Source of the DNA: Mycobacterium sp. SMC-4
Lineage (GTDB): Bacteria; Actinomycetota; Actinomycetes; Mycobacteriales; Mycobacteriaceae
Direction: 5' to 3'
DNA length: 64,000 nt
Assembly: GCF_025263265.1 (NCBI RefSeq)
Contig: NZ_CP079869.1
Coordinates: forward strand, 2,790,001-2,854,000
Shown here: positions 57,617 to 64,000 of the stretch, piece after piece
Position numbering within the stretch: position 1 is the stretch's first letter
How the letters are laid out: the number at the start of each line of letters is the position of its first letter
Program-made: the position numbers and the translations under genes
Notes under the pieces: model-generated
The model's input: the letters and a program-made list of their open reading frames with translations, nothing else
Databases searched by the model: none
What the model was told of the DNA's origin: nothing

Positions 57617-58111
57617 ATGGGTGAGGTTCGTGTGATCGGCATTCGAGTTGAGCAGCCGCAGAACCAACCCGTCCTGTTGCTGCGCGAGTCGAACGGGGAC
57701 CGCTACCTGCCGATCTGGATCGGGCAGTCTGAGGCCGCCGCGATCGCCCTGGAACAGCAAGGTGTCGAGCCGGCACGGCCGCTGACCCATGATCTGTTTC
57801 GAGATGTCATTGCTGCTCTTGGTCATTCACTCAAAGAAGTTCGCATCGTCGATCTGCAGGAGGGCACCTTCTACGCCGACCTGGTCTTCGACCGCGACAT
57901 CAAGGTCTCGGCGCGCCCATCGGACTCAGTGGCCATCGCGCTGCGGGTGGGCGTGCCGATCTACGTCGAGGAAGCGGTGCTGGCCGAAGCCGGCCTGATG
58001 ATCCCCGACGAGACGGACGAGGAGTCGGGCGGCGGCGTCCGCGAGGACGAGGTCGAGAAGTTCAAGGAGTTCCTCGACAGTGTGTCGCCCGACGACTTCA
58101 AGGCCACCTGA
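57617..58111 (+). CDS. Bifunctional nuclease family protein (DUF151, Rv1829-like)
   Basis: 164 residues. Conserved DUF151 core: VIGIRVEQPQNQPVLLLRESNGDRYLPIWIGQSEAAAIALEQQG, RPLTHDLFRDVIAALG, and ARPSDSVAIALRVGVPIYV. C-terminal acidic tail (DETDEESGGGVREDEVEKFKEFLDSVSPDDF). Family members are reported to have nuclease activity in plants and bacteria; whether this one does is unproven. Ribosome site GGAGGG. Follows a pair of hairpins. Confidence 0.85.
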   Translation: MGEVRVIGIRVEQPQNQPVLLLRESNGDRYLPIWIGQSEAAAIALEQQGVEPARPLTHDLFRDVIAALGHSLKEVRIVDLQEGTFYADLVFDRDIKVSARPSDSVAIALRVGVPIYVEEAVLAEAGLMIPDETDEESGGGVREDEVEKFKEFLDSVSPDDFKAT

Positions 58112-58237
58112 CCGGGCATTCGATCTTGGTCACGGATGCGTCTCGTCGCGTTCGACACGCGGGGCGGGTTTTCTGAAGCACCGCGCCGGGCAGCCATACT
58201 TGGTCCCGACACGCAGTCATAGTAGGCCGTCAAAGCG

Positions 58238-58243
58238 TATGCT
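58238..58243 (+). promoter_or_regulatory. Possible -10 box for the Rv1830-like gene
   Basis: TATGCT, about 85 bases before the start codon, in the 214-base gap after the DUF151 gene. No strong -35 is visible. The gap is otherwise without a supported feature. Confidence 0.25.
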
Positions 58244-58325
58244 CGAATCAAGTTCGGGCAGGGTGTAAGCAGGGGTTGAGTGCGCCCACGCAGGTCAGAG
58301 TCAGATCGGCGAGAGGATTCGCAAA

Positions 58326-58949
58326 GTGGGAGACACGCCACGCCAGGAGCAACTGGACCTCACCACGGGCTCCCCGCAGGCGGACACCTTTCCCCGTGTG
58401 ACCGCCGACCCTGTCCAGGCGGGTCTGTTCCCCGACGATTCGGTGCCCGATGAGTTGGTCGGTTATCGCGGACCCAGCGCCTGCCAGATCGCGGGCATCA
58501 CCTACCGCCAGCTCGACTACTGGGCCCGCACCTCCTTGGTGGTGCCGTCTATTCGCGGCGCTGCCGGTTCGGGCAGCCAGCGGCTCTATTCGTTCAAAGA
58601 CATCCTGGTCCTCAAGATCGTCAAGCGGCTGCTCGACACGGGCATCTCGCTGCACAACATCCGCGTTGCGGTCGACCACCTCCGACAGCGCGGCGTCCAG
58701 GATCTGGCCAACATCACGCTGTTCTCCGACGGCACAACGGTCTACGAGTGCACCTCAGCCGAAGAGGTGGTCGACCTCTTGCAGGGCGGCCAAGGCGTGT
58801 TCGGCATCGCGGTCTCGGGAGCGATGCGCGAGCTCACCGGCGCCATCGCGGACTTTCCCGGGGAGCGGGCCGACGGCGGCGAGTCGATCTCGGCGCCCGA
58901 GGACGAGCTGGCGTCCCGACGCAAGAGCCGGGATCGCAAGATCGGCTGA
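58326..58949 (+). CDS. resR: MerR-family regulator ResR/McdR-like (Rv1830-like)
   Basis: 207 residues from a GTG start. A 45-residue N-terminal extension precedes the MerR HTH (GYRGPSACQIAGITYRQLDYWARTSLVVPSIRGAAGSGSQRLYSFKDILVLKIVKRLLDTGISLHNIRVAVDHLRQRG). It lacks the long effector domain of classical MerR. In M. tuberculosis, Rv1830 has been linked to cell division control and antibiotic resilience; this is recalled knowledge, not read from the sequence. It lies upstream of the glycine riboswitch and gcvB. Confidence 0.82.
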   Translation: MGDTPRQEQLDLTTGSPQADTFPRVTADPVQAGLFPDDSVPDELVGYRGPSACQIAGITYRQLDYWARTSLVVPSIRGAAGSGSQRLYSFKDILVLKIVKRLLDTGISLHNIRVAVDHLRQRGVQDLANITLFSDGTTVYECTSAEEVVDLLQGGQGVFGIAVSGAMRELTGAIADFPGERADGGESISAPEDELASRRKSRDRKIG

Positions 58950-58956
58950 GCCGATC
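58940..58956 (+). terminator. Hairpin at the stop codon of the Rv1830-like gene
   Basis: GATCGGC (58940-58946) and GCCGATC (58950-58956) form a 7-bp stem with loop TGA, the stop codon itself. No T-tract, as often in mycobacteria. It lies within a 17-base direct repeat. Confidence 0.4.
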
Positions 58957-58986
58957 ATCCAGGTGAAGACGGCTGAGCCGATCATC
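58943..58986. repeat. 17-base direct repeat, 27-base period
   Basis: CGGCTGAGCCGATCATC occurs at 58943-58959 and 58970-58986, the first copy overlapping the Rv1830-like stop codon. The second copy gives a further hairpin half but is not part of any gene. Confidence 0.85.
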
Positions 58987-59342
58987 TTGTGCTGCAGTTG
59001 ATGTCACGCCGCCCAGCGGTGATTGGCGAATTCCGGCGCTCGACCACCAATTTCACATGAGTTTCTCTGTGGGGCAACGGAATCACTCCGTATGACGGCG
59101 CACTCGACGTCTGAACTTCTGGCAGATGATCTCGGCCACAATGGCTTTCGCCGGCTCGCTCGGCGCAGAGGGTTGGTCGCCACAGGTGATGTTGCGCGGA
59201 GGGCGAATCGAGCGATCGGTGCCACCTGTAGACAGGTCGATATCCGCGGTGACGGAGCCTGGGCTGCGCCAGCGGCGCCAGGGTCTCGGCAGGGACGGCG
59301 TTGGGTCTGCCAGGGCGGTAGACTTACCTGCGCATCGCCCTT
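58987..59342. other. Intergenic stretch before the glycine riboswitch
   Basis: No supported gene. An open frame from about 59092 (MTAHSTSELL) runs through the riboswitch and is not protein-like beyond its first 20 residues. The gcvB promoter probably lies in this stretch but no clear -10/-35 pair stands out. Confidence 0.5.
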
Positions 59343-59540
59343 GCGCGGGAGAGCTCCGTGGCCGCCAGCCACGGGCGCCGAAGGAGCAACACCTCTCCGT
59401 CAACCTCTCAGGCACCCAGGACCGCGTGAAGCCCCGATGCCTCTGGAAAGCGGTTTACCGCCCCTCAACCGGCGGGTGAACCCGCCCATGGGGAAAGGCA
59501 GCACGCCGAATCTCTCAGGCAACCCGGTCCGGGTCGACGA
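59343..59540 (+). ncRNA. Tandem glycine riboswitch (gcvT motif)
   Basis: Two consecutive glycine aptamers. The first (about 59343-59425) shows GCGGGAGAGC, GCGCCGAAGGAGCAA and CCTCTCAGGCA; the second (about 59436-59540) shows CTCTGGAAAGCGG, GCACGCCGAA and TCTCTCAGGCAA. These are the conserved cores of the gcvT/glycine class. It sits directly before gcvB; glycine binding should increase gcvB expression. A glycine riboswitch is also recalled before gcvB in M. tuberculosis. Confidence 0.92.
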
Positions 59541-59588
59541 CAGAGGGGGAGGAGCCGCCATAGTTCGTGCCCCGGGAGAAGTCGTCAC

Positions 59589-62438
59589 GTGTCTGATCAG
59601 TCTCGCTCCAACGCATTCGTCGACCGCCACATCGGCCCTGACGCGCGCGCCGTCGAAACCCTGCTGAACACCATCGGTGTCGACTCGCTCGATGACCTCG
59701 CAGCCAAGGCGCTGCCCGCCGGAATTCTCGACCAGGTCTCGGGCGACGGAGTCGCTCCCGGGCTGGAACCGTTACCCGCGCCGGCGACCGAGGCAGAGGC
59801 GCTCGCCGAACTCCGCGCACTGGCCGATTCGAACACCGTCGCGGTGTCGATGATCGGGCAGGGCTACTACGACACGCTCACTCCGCCGGTGTTGCTGCGC
59901 AACATCATGGAGAACCCGGCCTGGTACACGGCCTACACGCCGTACCAACCCGAGATCAGTCAGGGTCGACTCGAGGCGCTGCTCAATTTCCAGACCATGG
60001 TCACCGATCTGACCGGCCTGGAGGTCGCCAACGCGTCGATGCTCGACGAGGGCACCGCGGCCGCAGAGGCGATGACGTTGATGCAGCGCGCGGTGCGTGG
60101 TTCGGCCCGCCTGCTGGCAGTCGACACCGATGTCTACCGCCAGACCGCTGCGATCCTGTCGACCCGGGCGCAGCCGCTGGGCATCGAGATCGTCACCGCC
60201 GACCTGCGTCAGGGGTTACCGGACGGCGACTTTTTCGGCGTCATCGTCCAACTGCCCGGCGCCAGCGGATGCGTCAACGACTGGAGTGCGCTGATCAAGC
60301 AGGCCCACGATCGCGGCGCACTGGTGGCCGTGGGTGCGGACCTGCTGGCGATGACTTTGATCACCCCGCCCGGCGAGATCGGTGCCGATGTGGCGTTCGG
60401 CACCACCCAGCGCTTCGGTGTCCCGATGGGGTTCGGGGGACCGCACGCCGGATATCTGGCCGTTCACTCCAAGCACGCCCGCCAACTGCCGGGGCGCCTG
60501 GTCGGGGTGTCGGTCGACGCCGACGGCGCGCCCGCCTACCGGCTCGCGCTGCAGACCCGCGAGCAGCACATTCGTCGCGACAAGGCCACCAGCAACATCT
60601 GCACCGCACAGGTGTTGTTGGCCGTGATGGCGGGCATGTATGCCAGCTATCACGGCGCCGAGGGGCTTACCGCGATCGCTCAGCGCGTGCACGGTCACGC
60701 CCGCACGCTGGCCGCCGGACTGACAGCCGGCGGGGTCGAGGTTGTGCACGACACTTTCTTCGACACGGTGCTCGCACGCATCCCCGGCGCCGCCCGCGGC
60801 GTTCAGGCCGCCGCCAAGGAACGCGGCGTCAACATCTGGCTCGTCGACGAGGACCACGTCTCAGTGGCGTGCGACGAAGCGACCACCGTCGGCCACGTGG
60901 CCGATGTGCTGGGCGCATTCTCGGTCGAGACCCCAGACCATGACTACACCGGGCCGACAATCGCGACGCGCACCTCGAGCTTCCTCACCCATCCGGCCTT
61001 CACCCGGTTCCGCACCGAGACCGAGATGATGCGCTACCTGCGCTCGCTGGCCGACAAGGACATCGCACTGGACCGCAGCATGATTCCGCTCGGTTCGTGC
61101 ACGATGAAGCTGAACGCCGCCGCCGAGATGGAGGCCATCACGTGGCCGGAGTTCGGCCGTCAGCACCCATTCGCCCCGGCATCGGACACGGCCGGGCTAC
61201 GGCGGTTGATCGCGGATCTGGAGACGTGGTTGAGCGGCATCACCGGCTACGACCGCATTTCCTTGCAGCCCAACGCCGGCTCCCAAGGGGAGTATGCGGG
61301 CCTGCTGGCGATCCAGGCCTACCACGCCGCGCGCGGGGATTCGGCACGCAATGTGTGTCTGATCCCGTCGAGCGCACATGGCACCAATGCCGCCTCGGCA
61401 GCCCTGGCCGGGATGAAGGTCGTCGTCGTGGGATGCCGCCCCAACGGTGACGTCGACCTCGATGACCTGCGATCCAAGGTGGCCGAGCACGCTGACCGGT
61501 TGTCGGCGCTGATGATCACCTACCCGTCCACCCATGGCGTGTACGAGCACGATGTGGCCGACATCTGTGCCGCTGTGCACGACGCCGGCGGGCAGGTCTA
61601 TGTCGACGGCGCCAACCTCAACGCGCTGGTCGGACTCGCCCGACCGGGGCGGTTCGGTGGGGATGTCAGCCATCTGAACCTGCATAAGACGTTCTGCATC
61701 CCGCACGGCGGTGGCGGGCCGGGCGTCGGGCCGGTCGCGGTGCGCGCGCACCTGGCGCCCTATCTGCCCGGTCACCCGCTGGCCGCGGAGCTGTCCGATG
61801 ACCTCACCGTGTCCGCCGCGCCGTACGGGTCCGCATCGATCCTGCCGATCACGTGGGCCTACATCCGGATGATGGGCGCCCAGGGCCTGCGCTCGGCCAC
61901 CCTGGTGGCCATCGCGTCGGCCAACTACATCGCCCGTCGGCTCGATGAGTACTACCCGGTGCTCTACACCGGTGAGAACGGCATGGTCGCCCACGAGTGC
62001 ATCCTCGACCTGCGGGCGATCACCAAGTCCACCGGCGTCACCGTCGATGACGTGGCCAAACGGCTCGCCGACTACGGGTTCCACGCCCCGACCATGAGCT
62101 TCCCGGTGGCCGGCACGTTGATGGTCGAACCGACCGAGAGCGAGTCGTTGGCCGAGGTCGATGCGTTCTGCGAGGCGATGATCTCGATCCGAGCTGAGAT
62201 CGACCAGGTCGGGTCGGGCGCCTGGCCAGTTGATGACAACCCGCTTCGCAACGCACCGCACACCGCGGAGTGCCTGCTGGTTGAGCAATGGACCCACCCT
62301 TACACCCGCGAGCAGGCCGCATATCCGCTCGGCAAGGCGTTCCGACCCAAAGTCTGGCCGCCGGTCCGGCGGATCGACGGCGCATATGGCGATCGCAACC
62401 TGGTGTGCTCGTGCCCGCCCGTGGAGGCCTTCGCCTGA
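59589..62438 (+). CDS. gcvB: Glycine dehydrogenase (aminomethyl-transferring), P protein
   Basis: 949 residues, full-length fused P protein. The N-terminal half has the RHIGP motif ([21 protein letters not shown]) and GQGYYDT. The C-terminal half holds the pyridoxal phosphate lysine Lys700 in [22 protein letters not shown]. It decarboxylates glycine and loads the aminomethyl group onto GcvH. GTG start with ribosome site GGGAGAA. Controlled by the glycine riboswitch. Called gcvB in mycobacteria and gcvP elsewhere. Confidence 0.95.
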   Translation: MSDQSRSNAFVDRHIGPDARAVETLLNTIGVDSLDDLAAKALPAGILDQVSGDGVAPGLEPLPAPATEAEALAELRALADSNTVAVSMIGQGYYDTLTPPVLLRNIMENPAWYTAYTPYQPEISQGRLEALLNFQTMVTDLTGLEVANASMLDEGTAAAEAMTLMQRAVRGSARLLAVDTDVYRQTAAILSTRAQPLGIEIVTADLRQGLPDGDFFGVIVQLPGASGCVNDWSALIKQAHDRGALVAVGADLLAMTLITPPGEIGADVAFGTTQRFGVPMGFGGPHAGYLAVHSKHARQLPGRLVGVSVDADGAPAYRLALQTREQHIRRDKATSNICTAQVLLAVMAGMYASYHGAEGLTAIAQRVHGHARTLAAGLTAGGVEVVHDTFFDTVLARIPGAARGVQAAAKERGVNIWLVDEDHVSVACDEATTVGHVADVLGAFSVETPDHDYTGPTIATRTSSFLTHPAFTRFRTETEMMRYLRSLADKDIALDRSMIPLGSCTMKLNAAAEMEAITWPEFGRQHPFAPASDTAGLRRLIADLETWLSGITGYDRISLQPNAGSQGEYAGLLAIQAYHAARGDSARNVCLIPSSAHGTNAASAALAGMKVVVVGCRPNGDVDLDDLRSKVAEHADRLSALMITYPSTHGVYEHDVADICAAVHDAGGQVYVDGANLNALVGLARPGRFGGDVSHLNLHKTFCIPHGGGGPGVGPVAVRAHLAPYLPGHPLAAELSDDLTVSAAPYGSASILPITWAYIRMMGAQGLRSATLVAIASANYIARRLDEYYPVLYTGENGMVAHECILDLRAITKSTGVTVDDVAKRLADYGFHAPTMSFPVAGTLMVEPTESESLAEVDAFCEAMISIRAEIDQVGSGAWPVDDNPLRNAPHTAECLLVEQWTHPYTREQAAYPLGKAFRPKVWPPVRRIDGAYGDRNLVCSCPPVEAFA

Positions 62439-62455
62439 ACGGTAGGGTGCCTCCC

Positions 62456-63184
62456 ATGACAGAGGACGCTGCGGGCAAGACCCCGAAGTTGTTCATCTTT
62501 CCGCACGCCGGTGGCTCGCCGCAGTACTACGTGCCGTTCGCCAAGGCGTTCGCCACGGACATCAAGCGAACCGCCGTGCAGTATCCCGGCCAACGCGGCA
62601 AGCAGGACTTCGCGTCGTTCACCGACCTCCCTGCGCTGGCCGACGAGGTGCTCAAGATGGTTTCACCGGACGCCGACCACGGCGGCCCGATCAGCTTCTT
62701 CGGCCACAGCATGGGCGCGCTGTTGGCTTTCGAGGTGGCGCGACGCTTCGAGGACGCCGGCAGGCCGATCTCGACGCTGTTCGTCTCGGCCTGCGCTGCG
62801 CCGGGCCTGGTCGGCTTCGAGGACGTGCCCGACACCGATGACGGGTTGCTGGCGGCGGTCAGCACGTTGACCGGTGCGAGCCCGGAGTTCATGCAGAACT
62901 CCGCGTTTGCCGCGGCGATTCTGCCCACACTCAAGGGGCTCAAGGCCATCGCAAACTACAACGTCGCACCCGAGGTGACGCTGTCCTGCCCGATCCACGC
63001 GTACTACGGCGACGACGATGAGATCGCCACGACGGAGAAGGTCATGCCCTGGGCCCAGCGCACCGCCGCGGAGTTCACGGCGCGGGAGTTTCCCGGTCAT
63101 CACTTCTACCTGTTGGAACAGCTCAATGAGCTGGTGCCCGACTTGGAAGAAAAAGTCTGGGCGCGTAGCCGTGCGGTGAATTAA
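62456..63184 (+). CDS. TesA-like type II thioesterase
   Basis: 242 residues. Alpha/beta hydrolase of the type II thioesterase family: FIFPHAGGSPQYYVPF, VQYPGQRGK, nucleophile GHSMGALL with Ser85, catalytic Asp near 187 (YYGDDDEIA) and His215/216 (FPGHHFYLLEQ). Such enzymes release or proofread acyl chains from polyketide synthase carrier proteins, e.g. TesA in mycobacterial phthiocerol lipid synthesis. Its start lies 17 bases after gcvB, but its function points to the FAAL gene downstream. No thioesterase follows gcvB in the M. tuberculosis order I recall. Confidence 0.85.
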   Translation: MTEDAAGKTPKLFIFPHAGGSPQYYVPFAKAFATDIKRTAVQYPGQRGKQDFASFTDLPALADEVLKMVSPDADHGGPISFFGHSMGALLAFEVARRFEDAGRPISTLFVSACAAPGLVGFEDVPDTDDGLLAAVSTLTGASPEFMQNSAFAAAILPTLKGLKAIANYNVAPEVTLSCPIHAYYGDDDEIATTEKVMPWAQRTAAEFTAREFPGHHFYLLEQLNELVPDLEEKVWARSRAVN

Positions 63185-63749
63185 GCAACAGTGTGGTATT
63201 CGCCACATCCAGGGGCGGGGGGTAGCTGCCGCCACGGCGAAGCCGAGCACATTCTGCGCACGCCCCTTCGCACATTCTGCCGGCTTGTGTAGCACGTCGT
63301 CGCAGCTCGTTCTTACTGCAGAGTCAGGAACGCAATTGTCCCGCACGTGCGATTTCCGCAAATCGTTTACGCCTACGTCAAAGCCGAGCGAGCACGGGGT
63401 TCGGCTGCTGTGGAACCGTAACCGCGTACCGAACGGCCGCTGTAACGAGCAACTGGAAAGCGCCGAATATAGTGGGGTGTTTCTGCAGCTGGCAAAACTG
63501 GGCAGCAGGCCGCGGCAAGGAAATATGTAGGTGGGTACGTTCACCGCGGGCGAAAATTCAGGACGATCGCGCGCTTTTCTCTGGCAAGCAACTCGTGGTC
63601 TAATCCATCGTTGGATTCGACGACACGAGCGCTGGGTCGGTGTTAGCCTTCGGGTCGAGCGGGGGCTGCGCGGCAAGAGCTGCGGATCGGTTTTGCCAAC
63701 CACGGCAATGGGGCCGGGGCGCACACACATTTGATGAAAGGACGTCGCC
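63185..63749. other. 565-base intergenic region before the acyl-AMP ligase gene
   Basis: No supported gene. From about 63290 to 63620 it is clearly richer in A+T than the flanks, the usual mark of a promoter/regulatory region or of horizontally acquired DNA. A TATAGT at 63467-63472 could be a -10 box. No tRNA or repeat is visible. Confidence 0.5.
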
Positions 63750-64000
63750 ATGCCGTTGCTTGAGTCGACCATCCCTGGCGTTCTCGCCGAGCGCGCGCGG
63801 TTGCAGCCCAACGAAGCGGCCTACACCTTCATCGACTACGACGTCGATCCCAACGGGTTCGCCGAGACGCTGACCTGGGCGCAGGTCTACCAGCGGGTCC
63901 AGGTGGTCGCCGAGGAGTTGCTGCGCCACGGGACCAAGGGGGACCGCGCCGCCATCCTCGCCCCGCAAGGGCTCGAGTACATCATTGCCTTCTACGGGGC
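63750..64000 (+). CDS. Fatty acyl-AMP ligase (FAAL, FadD family), 3' truncated by window edge
   Basis: The first 83 codons are visible and the frame is open to the window edge. MPLLESTIPGVLAERARLQP, AAYTFIDYDVDPNGFAETLTWAQVY and GDRAAILAPQGLEYIIAFYG match the N-terminus of mycobacterial FadD26/FadD28/FadD23-type FAALs, which adenylate fatty acids and hand them to polyketide synthases. Ribosome site GAAAGGA. Together with the TesA-like gene it suggests a lipid or polyketide cluster beyond the window. Confidence 0.85.
   Translation, partial: MPLLESTIPGVLAERARLQPNEAAYTFIDYDVDPNGFAETLTWAQVYQRVQVVAEELLRHGTKGDRAAILAPQGLEYIIAFYG

Noticed and set aside
59023..59667. Open frame covering the glycine riboswitch
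   Set aside because: It runs through the conserved aptamer and into gcvB in another frame; RNA evidence is stronger.
63285..63734. Two small frames before the FAAL gene
   Set aside because: No ribosome site, low-likelihood composition, located in a regulatory-looking A+T-rich region.

Overview
The window is high-GC actinobacterial DNA and almost certainly chromosome from a Mycobacterium, most like a fast-growing environmental species (Mycolicibacterium). Family-restricted genes support this: an MmpS/MmpL pair, DUF732, DUF5078 and DUF7159 proteins, SecA2, GarA, a PknH-type sensor lipoprotein and a fatty acyl-AMP ligase. From about 43.5 kb to 62.4 kb the gene order follows, from memory, the M. 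tuberculosis Rv1817 to Rv1832 block: flavoprotein, BacA-type ABC transporter, SecA2, PgsA2, DUF881/DUF1290/DUF881, GcvH, GarA, MerR (Rv1828), DUF151 nuclease (Rv1829), MerR (Rv1830, ResR) and GcvB.

Layout. 0-25 kb is a mosaic of small transcription units. It holds a truncated sensor lipoprotein, an ethanolamine-type permease, a DUF7159 protein, an acyl-CoA dehydrogenase-fold flavoprotein, MFS transporters and small secreted proteins. It also holds the mmpS-mmpL-DUF732 operon, a cytochrome P450, an NTF2-like protein, a Nudix hydrolase, and a PF10118 protein paired with a ferredoxin-type reductase. The rest is MalQ, a carboxylesterase, a fatty-acid hydroxylase family protein, an FAD oxidoreductase and a secreted serine protease. 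25.3-43 kb is one minus-strand gene for a 5,871-residue secreted protein containing 56 tandem cadherin/Ig-like repeats; the 54 measured steps between units add up to exactly 54 x 279 bp. 43-46.6 kb holds a VOC protein and flavoprotein operon behind a near-perfect KstR-type operator, then an intact IS481-family element. 46.6-50.5 kb holds two tandem SbmA/BacA-like ABC transporters. 50.6-62.4 kb is the conserved SecA2 to GcvB block, with a tandem glycine riboswitch before gcvB. The last 1.6 kb holds a TesA-like thioesterase and the start of a fatty acyl-AMP ligase, probably the edge of a lipid or polyketide cluster.

How the genes work together. GcvH and GcvB are glycine cleavage components. GarA is the phospho-regulated FHA switch of glutamate and 2-oxoglutarate metabolism, so the block links nitrogen/C1 metabolism with envelope export (SecA2), phospholipid synthesis (PgsA2) and cell-division regulation (Rv1830 type). 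The KstR site suggests that the VOC-flavoprotein pair belongs to sterol catabolism. The most unusual items are the giant repeat protein, with a homogenised core and divergent edges, and the IS481 insertion. The element landed exactly in a CTAG shared as stop codon by two convergent genes, duplicated it, and takes its own transposase stop codon from the duplication.
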